From positions 1 through 61,579 of the forward strand of contig JAEOUG010000032.1 of the NCBI GenBank assembly GCA_016839445.1: a DNA stretch of 61,579 nucleotides. The letters are read 5' to 3'. The notes beneath the pieces were generated by a model. The model searched no databases, was not told the DNA's origin, and saw only the letters and a list, made by a program, of their open reading frames with translations. Positions within the stretch are counted from its first letter, which is position 1, and the number at the start of each line of letters is the position of its first letter. Positions 1-8,046 of the stretch are shown here, one piece after another. This DNA comes from Candidatus Thorarchaeota archaeon. GTDB taxonomy: Archaea; Asgardarchaeota; Thorarchaeia; Thorarchaeales; Thorarchaeaceae. The position numbers were made by a program, and so were the translations under genes.

Positions 1-413
1 CCAGCAAGAGCGAGTTGGTCATCTCGGATGAGGAGATCGACTACCCAAAGGTCCAAGCTCCCGACGTGTTCGTCGTTCTCAGCAGGGCAGCCTACCTCGA
101 GTACATCGATGGTCTGAAAGAGAATGGCACCCTGATTATAGATGAGGACCTCGTGGAGATAGAGAGCAAATTGCCAAAGGGTGTCAGGGTCTACAAAATC
201 CCTGCCACGAGAATCGCAGATCAAGAAGTGGGTAACAAACAGGCCACTAACGTTGTGATGCTGGGGGCCTTCTCTGCCATCACAGGCATGCTGTCACGAG
301 AGGGTATCAAGAGGAGAATCGAGGAACGCTGGCCAAGGTTTGTGAAGAGCAACCTACTCGCTCTCGAACTGGGCATGAAGGCAGGGGAAGCAGCTCTCGC
401 CGCCCAGAAGTAG
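1..413 (+). CDS. 2-oxoacid:ferredoxin oxidoreductase gamma subunit (C-terminal part)
   Basis: The reading frame is already open at base 3 and enters from outside the window, so only the last ~136 residues are present. The visible part matches the gamma (KorC/PorG-type) domain: a segment ISDEEIDYP, a hydrophobic strand with the DVFVVLSRAAY pattern, LIIDEDLV, and the conserved ATRIADQEVGN and NVVMLGAFSAITG motifs. In this family the gamma subunit joins alpha, beta and delta subunits to convert a 2-oxoacid plus CoA to acyl-CoA, reducing ferredoxin. The substrate (pyruvate, 2-oxoglutarate or branched-chain) cannot be told from this fragment. The gene converges with the hydrogenase operon to its right, 18 bp between stop codons, with no terminator seen. 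Confidence 0.85.
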   Translation, partial: SKSELVISDEEIDYPKVQAPDVFVVLSRAAYLEYIDGLKENGTLIIDEDLVEIESKLPKGVRVYKIPATRIADQEVGNKQATNVVMLGAFSAITGMLSREGIKRRIEERWPRFVKSNLLALELGMKAGEAALAAQK

Positions 414-431
414 CGGTCATGGCGTCTAGGC

Positions 432-803
432 TCATTCCATAATCATGTCTTCCCTGCTTAGATAAGCCATCTCAAACTCGCCTGATAGCTCGAGAACGTT
501 TCGCGGACAGCTCTCTACACATTGGCCGCAGAGAATACATCTATCGAAGTGGCAGATGGGTCTGAAACCGGTCTTGGTCTGAACATCATCAGGTCGACAT
601 GCTATCATCTCAATCGCTTCAGCTGGACAGACACGCTCGCATATCTTGCAGCCAGTACAGGCATCAGGATGCTTGTACACCCACTTCCCTCTGAGTCCCT
701 CGGGTATGTTCAGCCCTTCCTTTGTGAAGGGGTAGAGGACTGTCGCCTGTTTCGACCTTGCGCTCTTGAGGAGTTCCCGTTCCATCTTTCCAAGTCGCGT
801 CAT
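432..803 (-). CDS. NuoI/EchF-like 2x[4Fe-4S] ferredoxin subunit of membrane hydrogenase
   Basis: About 123 residues. Two full ferredoxin motifs are visible, CTGCKICERVCP and CILCGQCVESCP, each able to hold a [4Fe-4S] cluster, with the loss-free spacing usual in NuoI and EchF. Its expected role is to pass electrons from reduced ferredoxin to the small subunit cluster at the membrane surface. I chose the ATG at 803 rather than a TTG at 824 because GGAG lies 9 nt upstream and this start just clears the stop of the NuoH-like gene. It is the last gene of the six-gene minus-strand operon. Confidence 0.85.
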   Translation of the reverse strand: MTRLGKMERELLKSARSKQATVLYPFTKEGLNIPEGLRGKWVYKHPDACTGCKICERVCPAEAIEMIACRPDDVQTKTGFRPICHFDRCILCGQCVESCPRNVLELSGEFEMAYLSREDMIME

Positions 804-804
804 G

Positions 805-1863
805 TTAGACCACTCCAATGACAATCTGAATCACCACTAACCACGCCAAGGATAGCGGCACAATATACCTCCACGCTGCCCTGACTATTTGATCAATGCG
901 CCACCGTGCAAACAGAGTCCGCATGTTGCTCAACACCAGTATCACAAGTGCAGACTTGAAGATGAAGACCAGTGTGTAATAGATCCAGCCAATCCACGAC
1001 GTCGCCATAAGAAGCGCGAAGTCTTGAGAGAACAGAGGAAGGGGAATGTACTCCAGCAGGTAGGGCCCGCCCAAGAAGAGGGTTGTTGCAAGACCGGCAG
1101 CCGACACTAGCATGATATCCTCGGCCATGTGAATGACTGCAAGCTTCTTACCGCTGAACTCCACCTGCCATCCGTGTACTATCTCGGTTTCTGCGTGGCT
1201 GACATCAAAGGGAATCCTCTCGAGTTCCGCCTGAACCGAGATCAGGAAGACCACGAGCGGCACAAGCAAGAGCCACGAATAGAACGGAGATATGGTCCCC
1301 AACCTGCTTGAGATAGTGGAGATTCTAAGACTTCCCGTCAAGAGAGCGGGGGTAATGACTGAGAGGATAAGCGGTATCTCGAAACTGATGAGCAGCATAC
1401 CGGTTCGTGCTGCTCCGGTTTGACCAAACGGATTCGATGAGAAGTAACCCGCCAGCACAATCGTGAAGGCCATCATGGTAGAAATGAAGAGCACTAGGAG
1501 AAGGTCGCCCTCGAAGCTCAGAATGCCTTGAACACCCCCTTGAACCGGGTCGATGTCCACAATCGGCAGAAACATGCATGCCATGAGACTCATTATGAGC
1601 ATGACAACGGGAACAGCCGCGAAGCTACGCCTATCGGCCTTTGACGGAGTGAGGTCCTCCTTGCCCAAGAGCTTGAGGAAGTCCATGAGTGGTTGAAGGA
1701 TCCCACGCCAACCTGTGTGAAGGGGACCCATCCTGTTCTGTAGTCGTGCATAGAACTTGCGGTCAAGCCACTCCCATAGCAGTGCCAAGAACGTGATGAA
1801 GAATATGCCAGGGAAGACCAGAACCCAGAAGATATGGGTTAGGGCTATGAAGACAAGTTCCAT
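805..1863 (-). CDS. NuoH/EchB-like membrane subunit of complex I-type hydrogenase
   Basis: About 352 residues with eight or so hydrophobic segments. The conserved NuoH features are visible: a first helix followed by LDRKFYARLQNRMGP, the WRGILQPLMDFLKLLGKED loop, and IPFDVSHAETEIVHGW, which corresponds to the acidic loop at the quinone/proton-path side in complex I. In group 4 hydrogenases this subunit couples catalysis to ion movement. The ATG at 1863 is preferred over an upstream in-frame ATG that would overlap the preceding gene by 60 nt. It lies between the large subunit and the ferredoxin subunit, matching D-H-I order. Confidence 0.88.
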   Translation of the reverse strand: MELVFIALTHIFWVLVFPGIFFITFLALLWEWLDRKFYARLQNRMGPLHTGWRGILQPLMDFLKLLGKEDLTPSKADRRSFAAVPVVMLIMSLMACMFLPIVDIDPVQGGVQGILSFEGDLLLVLFISTMMAFTIVLAGYFSSNPFGQTGAARTGMLLISFEIPLILSVITPALLTGSLRISTISSRLGTISPFYSWLLLVPLVVFLISVQAELERIPFDVSHAETEIVHGWQVEFSGKKLAVIHMAEDIMLVSAAGLATTLFLGGPYLLEYIPLPLFSQDFALLMATSWIGWIYYTLVFIFKSALVILVLSNMRTLFARWRIDQIVRAAWRYIVPLSLAWLVVIQIVIGVV

Positions 1864-1876
1864 GATTGCCTGCACT

Positions 1877-3121
1877 TCACGCGACTCTCCTTGGGTTCTC
1901 GGAGTGCCAACGATTGGCTCGTACCCGCATCTCATCAAGTGGAACTAGCTGGATTGAGGAGTCTTCAGCATCAACAATGACAACTCTGTCGGTGCAGCTG
2001 AAGCAGGGATCGATGGCTGCAAGAATGATGGGAGCATCGGCAAGGTAGTTGCCGCGGAGACAATGGGACATTGACACCCAGTTTGCATGAGTTGGCGCCC
2101 GAACCTTGATTCTGTAGGGCTTGTCGGAGTCGCCACCCGCACCGTCGCCAGTCACAAGGTAATGCACGCACTCCCCGCGTGGTGCTTCATACCTTGCCAG
2201 TATCTCATTTGGCTGGATTCTCGGACGGACCCTCTCGCGTATGGCACCATCAGGAAGGTTGTCCAGCATCCACCTGCACATCCTGATTGTCTCTAGCGTT
2301 TCTTGGACCCTCACAATGGCCCGACCTGCCACATCACACCGGTCTGAGAGAACCATTTCGAAATCGCCCGAATCGACAATATTGACATATGCTTGAGTGG
2401 GATCATTGAATCGGACATCAACAGGCACATTGCTTCCTCTTGCCGTGGGACCTACTGCACCATGGGTCTTTGCGATATCAGTTTCTAGAATGCCAACTCC
2501 GTCCACTCTGTTCCAGAAAGTCTTCTCCTGAATCGCCACATCCCGATAGTAGAGGGTGCGCTCTTCCAGTTTGTCAAGGCCCTTTCGGGTTCGGTGAATG
2601 AGCGCATCGGTTACATCGCGCCGAACACCGCCAATGGTGTTGAAATCGTAGTTGACTCGGTTCCCTGAGAGATCCTCGAGGATGTCCATGACAACCTCGC
2701 GGTCTCGCCATGAGTACATGAATGCAGTATCAAAGCCCACTTCATGGAAGGCGACACCCAACCAGAGAAGGTGAGAGTGTATTCTCTCAAGTTCCCAGAC
2801 GAGAGTCCGGAGGAATCTTGCTCGCTCAGGAATCTCAATCTCCGCTGCATACTCGACTGCCTGTGCGTAATTACCGTTGTGCGTTGCCGAGCAGATGCCG
2901 CAGATTCGAGCCATGAGATACAAGTTCTGAAGATGCGTATTGCCTTCGGCAATCTTCTCGATGCCTCGATGGTTGTACCCAATGTTCACTTCTGCGTCGA
3001 CTATCCGCTCGCCTTCGACGGTCAGTTTGAACATGCCTGGCTCTTTCAGTGCAGGGTGCTGAGGGCCTATGGGAATAGATACTCGTGGGGGCACCACAAT
3101 CCGACGGTCAGGTTCAGTCAC
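1877..3121 (-). CDS. NuoD-like [NiFe] hydrogenase large subunit (group 4 type)
   Basis: 414 residues. The N-terminus GPQHPALKEPG and the IGYNHRGIEKIAE block are typical of NuoD/EchE. Both NiFe-binding cysteine pairs are present: RICGIC (about residues 74 and 77) and DPCFSC (about 373 and 376). True complex I NuoD proteins have lost these cysteines, so this should be a catalytic hydrogenase subunit. About 38 residues follow the second pair. The GTG start at 3121 has GGAGG 9 nt upstream, inside the end of the NuoC-like gene; the two genes are 1 nt apart. No maturation protease is seen in the window. Confidence 0.9.
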   Translation of the reverse strand: MTEPDRRIVVPPRVSIPIGPQHPALKEPGMFKLTVEGERIVDAEVNIGYNHRGIEKIAEGNTHLQNLYLMARICGICSATHNGNYAQAVEYAAEIEIPERARFLRTLVWELERIHSHLLWLGVAFHEVGFDTAFMYSWRDREVVMDILEDLSGNRVNYDFNTIGGVRRDVTDALIHRTRKGLDKLEERTLYYRDVAIQEKTFWNRVDGVGILETDIAKTHGAVGPTARGSNVPVDVRFNDPTQAYVNIVDSGDFEMVLSDRCDVAGRAIVRVQETLETIRMCRWMLDNLPDGAIRERVRPRIQPNEILARYEAPRGECVHYLVTGDGAGGDSDKPYRIKVRAPTHANWVSMSHCLRGNYLADAPIILAAIDPCFSCTDRVVIVDAEDSSIQLVPLDEMRVRANRWHSENPRRVA

Positions 3122-3122
3122 T

Positions 3123-3692
3123 CTAGAGTTCCTCCTTTGGTTTTGCCCCAGTAGTCTTCGAGCGCTGCATCAGCCCTCGAGGGTCTGCCCAGTCCTTTCG
3201 CATCGGGTACTCATCCTTCGGCCAGTTCTCGGGAAGCTCAACACGCCGTACGTTGGGATGACCCGTAGGAATCATGCCAAAGAGCTCTCTCAGCTCGTTC
3301 TCGACAAACTCCGCCGCTGGCACCAGTGTTGTAAGAGAGGGATACACTGGTTTGTCCCTAGGTACTGAAACACGAAATGTGATGGCAATCTTCTCTTTGC
3401 TAAGAACGAAGTGGTAGCAAGCCTGCAGGTCATCGCCGAGGTCTCTTCCGGAGAGTGTCGAGAACTGCCACATGTCGTGTGTTTCCTGCATATACTGAAT
3501 GACTTCTCTAATCCGATCAGGCACAACCTCGACGAATATGCGTCTGGGCTGAGAATGAACATAAGTCCCCTCATCAATGACTGCATCACCCAGGTCGTCT
3601 CTGATTCTCTTGAGTATCCTGAATTCGTTCTTGTGTGCGTCATCTTCAGGTGCTGGATGATGCTCGCTGACTGGTTCTGCAGGCCTGCTCAT
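3123..3692 (-). CDS. NuoC-like 30 kDa subunit of complex I-type hydrogenase
   Basis: 189 residues. The core of the complex I 30-kDa subunit is seen: LSGRDLG, then a strand FRVSVPRDKPVYPSL, then AAEFVENELRELFGMIPTGH and the closing LPENWPKDEYPMRKDW motif (family form hPxxwpxxxyPLRKD). This subunit bridges small and large subunits in Nuo, Fpo and Ech. The start ATG overlaps the stop of the NuoB-like gene by 4 nt (ATGA), so translation is probably coupled. The first 40 residues are acidic and poorly conserved-looking. Confidence 0.85.
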   Translation of the reverse strand: MSRPAEPVSEHHPAPEDDAHKNEFRILKRIRDDLGDAVIDEGTYVHSQPRRIFVEVVPDRIREVIQYMQETHDMWQFSTLSGRDLGDDLQACYHFVLSKEKIAITFRVSVPRDKPVYPSLTTLVPAAEFVENELRELFGMIPTGHPNVRRVELPENWPKDEYPMRKDWADPRGLMQRSKTTGAKPKEEL

Positions 3693-4180
3693 ACCTCTGC
3701 AGCCTCCTCAGGTGCCTTCTCTGCTTCCTTGATTTCTGAAACACCGAGCTGCTCGGAGAGAACCTCAAGCAACTTGTATGCCCCATATGTAATGGCAGAT
3801 GGCTTAGGTGGGCATCCTGGTACGTAGGCCGTGACCGGAATTGCCTGGTCAACTCCTCCGAGTACATTGTAACCTCCTCTGAAGACGCCGCCGCTACACG
3901 CGCAGGATCCGACTGCGACAACGAACTTGGGTTCTGCCATCTGTTCGTATATCTTCTGAAGACGGGGCTTGATCTGCTCAGTGACCGGACCTGTGCAAAG
4001 CATGATATCGGCATGCCGCGGGCTCCCCACAAGCTTCACACCAAACCTCTCCAAGTCCAGACGCGGCATGAGGGCTGCGATTATCTCGATGTCACACCCA
4101 TTGCAGCTACCGCTGTTGAAGTGGAAGACGTACGGGGACTTGACACGGGCCTTGTTGATCAATCGTTGGAGGAATCCCAT
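3689..4180 (-). CDS. NuoB-like small subunit of complex I-type hydrogenase
   Basis: 163 residues. The proximal [4Fe-4S] cluster ligands are present: SCNGCD (C26, C29), GSCACSGG (C93, C95) and PGCPP (C123). The CxxC spacing in the first motif is that of hydrogenase small subunits; complex I NuoB carries two adjacent cysteines instead. Together with the intact NiFe ligands in the large subunit, this argues for H2 chemistry rather than quinone reduction. The ATG at 4180 has AGGAG at proper distance; a GTG 9 nt further upstream sits directly on that site and is less likely. Confidence 0.9.
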   Translation of the reverse strand: MGFLQRLINKARVKSPYVFHFNSGSCNGCDIEIIAALMPRLDLERFGVKLVGSPRHADIMLCTGPVTEQIKPRLQKIYEQMAEPKFVVAVGSCACSGGVFRGGYNVLGGVDQAIPVTAYVPGCPPKPSAITYGAYKLLEVLSEQLGVSEIKEAEKAPEEAAEV

Positions 4181-4191
4181 ATTGCACACTC

Positions 4192-4521
4192 CTACTCATT
4201 TCTTGGGGCCACTGACACATATGCGGCGGCCACTAGTGCGATGACCAAGTAGGCGACCACAATCAATCCAGTGTTCCCCCAGGACAGGAAGAGGATGAAT
4301 CCGACAATGTCGAAGAGCATGAAATAGAGCGCGTAGCTGAAGAGCTCAAGGTTGAACTGAACCTTCCCTCCCAAGAAGGCAGGCTCTCCGCAGGCATATG
4401 ATTCTACAGCTCCGCCGGTCCGGCGAGCACTTGGAGCCACAGACCTGCCAATGTATAGTAGGATTGCTGCGAAGAGCAAACTGAGGAGCATGACAAGCGC
4501 CAACCCAACTACTACGTCCAA
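4192..4521 (-). CDS. NuoA/ND3-like membrane subunit
   Basis: 109 residues with three predicted membrane helices. The ND3/NuoA signature is clear: ESYACGEPAF in the loop after helix 1 (the conserved Cys-Gly-x-x-Pro loop) and an FNLELFSYALYFMLFDIVGF stretch into helix 2. NuoA is a hallmark of complex I and Fpo, and is not a usual subunit of Ech, Mbh or Hyc hydrogenases. The start is a TTG with AGGTGAT 8 nt upstream. It opens the operon 122 bp after the stop of the dehydratase activator gene on the same strand; a TATA-like gttaatatt (4557-4565, read on the minus strand) could be its own promoter. Confidence 0.85.
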   Translation of the reverse strand: MDVVVGLALVMLLSLLFAAILLYIGRSVAPSARRTGGAVESYACGEPAFLGGKVQFNLELFSYALYFMLFDIVGFILFLSWGNTGLIVVAYLVIALVAAAYVSVAPRNE

Positions 4522-4643
4522 GCTCTATCACCTTCGAGTCCGCGGGCCTGCAATCTGTTAATATTCTTGATGATTGCGGACCCGTTTGCTTGTTCGTAGT
4601 CAGAGGCTTTTATTGTTGGTATAGGGCCAAGAACCAGCCCCAC

Positions 4644-5423
4644 TCAGTCCTCATTGAAGCTCAGCGCCGCAGCGCCAATGGCCCCTGTGAACTGAGGCAA
4701 ATCGGGCATCCAGAGAGTCACACCAAGATGATCCGACAGGTGTTTCCTAAACGCAGGATTCAGAGCAACGCCTCCGGTCACACAGACTGGCTCAACGACA
4801 CCCACACGCTTTGCGAGTGACCCAATCTTGGCGCTCATCGACATGTGAATCCCCGCTGCGATGTCTTCCGGACTCATGCCAGCCCCGATGTGTCCAATGA
4901 CCTCAGACTCCGCAAAGACCGTGCAAGTGCTGCTGATGGTGCAGGGGTTGTCAGACTTCAGCGCGAGTGGTCCGAGTTCGTCGATCGAGACCTCAAGAAC
5001 CCTCGCCATTACATCCAGAAATCTCCCGGTGCCAGCTGAGCATTTGTCATTCAGCTCGAAGTCCTCAGGGCGTCCATTTGACCCGAGGCGGATGACCTTG
5101 GAGTCCTGACCTCCGACATCGACTATGAATCTAATGGCCGGATTGATGGAGTGGACTCCGACGGCATGACAGGTGATTTCGGTCACTGACTTGGTGGCAC
5201 CTTCAACCTGCTTCCTACCGTATCCTGTGCTCACCACAGGTACTGACTCAATTGATTGGCCTGCCTCAGTTTCTATCTCACGAAGAACCTTCTGTATCGC
5301 ATCTACAGCTGAGGCTCCAGTCTGCACTAGTGACTTCGCCAGAACTGAGAATCCGGCATCTACTAGGACACCCTTGGTGGTAGTCGAGCCCACATCGAGT
5401 CCAATGCCAGTCTTCCTGCTCAC
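4644..5423 (-). CDS. ATP-dependent activator of 2-hydroxyacyl-CoA dehydratase (BadF/HgdC family)
   Basis: 259 residues, the usual length. ASKHA ATPase motifs are visible: GLDVGSTTTKGVL (phosphate 1), FIVDVGGQDSKVI, and CVTGGVALNP (adenosine). The [4Fe-4S] ligands that bridge the homodimer are in NDKCSAGTGRFLD and SSTCTVFAESE. The family hydrolyses ATP to push one low-potential electron from ferredoxin into the dehydratase or benzoyl-CoA reductase. It lies 12 nt after the second dehydratase subunit, in one operon. Confidence 0.92.
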   Translation of the reverse strand: MSRKTGIGLDVGSTTTKGVLVDAGFSVLAKSLVQTGASAVDAIQKVLREIETEAGQSIESVPVVSTGYGRKQVEGATKSVTEITCHAVGVHSINPAIRFIVDVGGQDSKVIRLGSNGRPEDFELNDKCSAGTGRFLDVMARVLEVSIDELGPLALKSDNPCTISSTCTVFAESEVIGHIGAGMSPEDIAAGIHMSMSAKIGSLAKRVGVVEPVCVTGGVALNPAFRKHLSDHLGVTLWMPDLPQFTGAIGAAALSFNED

Positions 5424-5435
5424 ATGTTCCTCCTC

Positions 5436-6650
5436 CTAGACGAGCATCTCAAGGAGTGCTTCAATCCGGGTATCAATCTGTGCCATGCTGAATACTCGAG
5501 AATCCACCATGTCACCTTCCACAACGACGCCGGGTACCCCAGTACGTTCGGTGACAAGTTCCTTTGATACGAGCTGACCAAGCGAATAGCGCTTGCATGA
5601 CCTCACTGAGAACATGACGAATCCATCCAGATTGTAGTCCTTGATGAGCTCACACATCTTGTCCACCTTAGCTTCCAGACCCTTGTTGAGGTAGACGTTC
5701 GAGTAGATTGTCGCCACGCTGTCGAAGAGATCATCACCCTGGATGGAGCCGGACCAGGCGTGCGTGTAGGTATCAGCAGGGAAGACTACACCTCTCGCCG
5801 CCAGCCCATTGAAGAACTTGAAGATTGCGTGCCATGGAGGAATGTTGTCCCAGAGGAGCCGCACCTTCTCATCGCGGATTGCCCCCAGCCCCTCTTTGAC
5901 TCGCATCTGAACCTCGTCAAGCAAGGTCTGGTAGAAGTCTATGATGTGCTCAGTACCCCTCATTGACACCACAGGCGCCATCGCCAAGAATCTATCTGCG
6001 CAGTTGAGGGGAGAGGGCGTCGACTTACACGCCTCAAGTGACTGTGTCCAAAGTCCGATGGCCTTGGAGGAGAGTTCAGCTGTTTCCCTCAGCTTGTCCT
6101 CCTCAAGTGATGTATTGAAGGTCCGAGATAGGAAGTCGACGAGCTTTGTGATGCCTCTCTTCACGTATTCCTTGTGGTGTGGGGGTTGGCCGTTCTCCAA
6201 TGGAGGCGTGTCAAAGAGATGGACGGGAGCTCCAGTGATTTCAGAAACAGCGTCATACCATCGTAGAACCGTTCCGCAGATGTTGTTACATGCCAAGAGT
6301 GCTTGGGGCGGCGGCATGCCATCCATTGGGCTCTCTTCTGGCTTCAGGGCAGAACCGATTCCAGCTCGCGCATAGGAGCACAACTCCTGAGAGTAGCCAA
6401 TGTCCTCTGCGAACCCGCAAATCATCGGCCCGACCTTCTGAGAACCGACGACAGCTCCGTATTGCTCTGGGTAGCTCACGCCAACGCCCATAGCAACGGG
6501 GATTTCAACCGGAAAGCCGGACGTCACCCACGCAAGACGCCCTTCTTCGCTCGCTGCATGGCCCTCGAGCATGTATCTAAACATGATTTGCTGGAGAAGC
6601 GAGTTCGACTCCAATTGACGGTATACCTTCTCTTCCTTGCCACTGCTCAT
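5436..6650 (-). CDS. 2-hydroxyacyl-CoA dehydratase / benzoyl-CoA reductase-type subunit
   Basis: 404 residues of the HgdA/HgdB/BcrB/BcrC family. The N-terminal region has GRLAWVTSGFPVEIPVAMG, then CGFAEDIGYSQELCSYAR with the cysteines that usually hold the [4Fe-4S] cluster, then ACNNICGTVLRWYD. A late C(+)-rich segment SVRSCKRYSLGQ is also a family feature. The start ATG overlaps the end of the partner subunit gene by 4 nt and has GGAGG upstream. With the activator this gives a two-component dehydratase; whether it removes water from an amino-acid-derived 2-hydroxyacyl-CoA or reduces an aromatic ring is not decidable here. Confidence 0.88.
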   Translation of the reverse strand: MSSGKEEKVYRQLESNSLLQQIMFRYMLEGHAASEEGRLAWVTSGFPVEIPVAMGVGVSYPEQYGAVVGSQKVGPMICGFAEDIGYSQELCSYARAGIGSALKPEESPMDGMPPPQALLACNNICGTVLRWYDAVSEITGAPVHLFDTPPLENGQPPHHKEYVKRGITKLVDFLSRTFNTSLEEDKLRETAELSSKAIGLWTQSLEACKSTPSPLNCADRFLAMAPVVSMRGTEHIIDFYQTLLDEVQMRVKEGLGAIRDEKVRLLWDNIPPWHAIFKFFNGLAARGVVFPADTYTHAWSGSIQGDDLFDSVATIYSNVYLNKGLEAKVDKMCELIKDYNLDGFVMFSVRSCKRYSLGQLVSKELVTERTGVPGVVVEGDMVDSRVFSMAQIDTRIEALLEMLV

Positions 6651-7873
6651 CTGGTCCTGCCTCCTCCCTCTTCTAGTGACTCCAAGAAGCTCTGAATCCG
6701 AACCTCCATCCTAGCACGATCGCTCAGCTCAGGGTCAATTGGGACTCTCGTGGTGCGAACCTGCGCCTCTCTGCACGAGTGCTCTATCGAAGGAGCCTCG
6801 AACTGGTCTGGGTCGCAGAAGGACTGCTCGAAGATGATGACTCCGTCAATGCGTAGATACCTAGCAAGATCTGTGAGAAAGCGGACCCTTCCTCTCAGCC
6901 CCTCCTGTGTGGGTTCCCCTGGGGCAGAGAGTATTGACGCTGCCATCTGACGGAATGGGTCTTCTGTGGAATCAATGTTCCTGGTGAAGACTGACTTGAA
7001 GCCAAAAGACAGAAGATCCACAACAATGATTGTATCTGTGACAGAAGGGATTCCGTTTACCAATGCACTGATGGACTCCGGCTCAACCATTCCCCCAGCG
7101 ACGAGAATCCTCGGACCTTCTCCGAGGGGCTCTATCGGAGTGGCGGGCAAGCTGCGGGCCTCTAATGCCTGCTGTATCTCTTCGACCGATGTGAGTATAC
7201 CCGAGTCATCCAGGCTATTCCGAATGTCATTCATTGTGTTGTGTACGTCTGAAACCGAAGAAACGGTTGGCGCAGTCAAGAAGCTCCTGATGAGTCGGGC
7301 CACCTGAGAGTACGCTATCACATCTGGTTGTGCCGCCCGGGCAGCATAGATGAATCTGGCTGCATCTCGGAACTGGTTCACCATCGCGACAGCTCGTTCG
7401 AATGCTTGTAGAGAGAATCGACGGTTGAAGTAGCTCCCAATCCTATCGCTCAGGAGCCTAATCTCCTCTGTAAGGAATTCGATGGCTGCATCCGTGTCAG
7501 GATCTCCGTAGGAAACCGGGTATGTAAGACGAAGCAGTCGGTCATCAGGGAATCGGACCGTCCAGACATCGGATACATTCTGAAGGGAGTCACACGTGTT
7601 GCTGGGAAAGAGAATCCCAGCCAAGGGGCCCGCCTGATCATCTTCTCTAAGGCTGTAGAGGTTCCGGACATACGAACACGCGAACGTCTGAAGGCTAGCC
7701 TCGTATCCGCTGGGCACTCCTGGTACTGCCCTTAGGAGTGATGGGACCATGCCGTGTGCCAATATCAGCTCCAATGGAGTGTGAGGATATATGTACCCGA
7801 TGACCTCTTGTCCTGTTTCCGCCAGCTGCCGAAGACTGCCAGCAGACTGCTCAATGACTCCATGATTAGCCAA
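6647..7873 (-). CDS. 2-hydroxyacyl-CoA dehydratase-type second subunit
   Basis: 408 residues, same superfamily as the following gene but clearly diverged. Visible features are IGYIYPHTPLELILAHGMVP near the N-terminus, TFACSYVRNLYS and PSNTCDSLQNVSDVW with cysteines at the expected cluster positions, and IIFEQSFCDPDQFE near the C-terminus. It starts with TTG at 7873, with GGGAG 6 nt upstream. It is first in the dehydratase operon and divergent from the acyl-CoA ligase gene, which suggests one pathway: activation to a CoA thioester, then dehydration or reduction. Confidence 0.85.
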   Translation of the reverse strand: MANHGVIEQSAGSLRQLAETGQEVIGYIYPHTPLELILAHGMVPSLLRAVPGVPSGYEASLQTFACSYVRNLYSLREDDQAGPLAGILFPSNTCDSLQNVSDVWTVRFPDDRLLRLTYPVSYGDPDTDAAIEFLTEEIRLLSDRIGSYFNRRFSLQAFERAVAMVNQFRDAARFIYAARAAQPDVIAYSQVARLIRSFLTAPTVSSVSDVHNTMNDIRNSLDDSGILTSVEEIQQALEARSLPATPIEPLGEGPRILVAGGMVEPESISALVNGIPSVTDTIIVVDLLSFGFKSVFTRNIDSTEDPFRQMAASILSAPGEPTQEGLRGRVRFLTDLARYLRIDGVIIFEQSFCDPDQFEAPSIEHSCREAQVRTTRVPIDPELSDRARMEVRIQSFLESLEEGGGRTR

Positions 7874-8046
7874 GTGTTCTCCCTCTTCTAATGAGAGTCC
7901 TAATGCTCAACAACCCGCAAATCCCATCTTATTTCTTATGCCCAGACGCGGGGAAGGACATATCAGGTACGATTGCTGTTACTTCCAGTTACACCTCAAT
8001 CACATCTGAGAGAGATTCTGAATTAAAGAAGGAGAGGAGCAAACAC

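Noticed and set aside
7891..8046. 52-codon N-terminal extension of the acyl-CoA ligase
   Set aside because: A strong ribosome site lies just before ATG 8047 and the extension is unlike this family.
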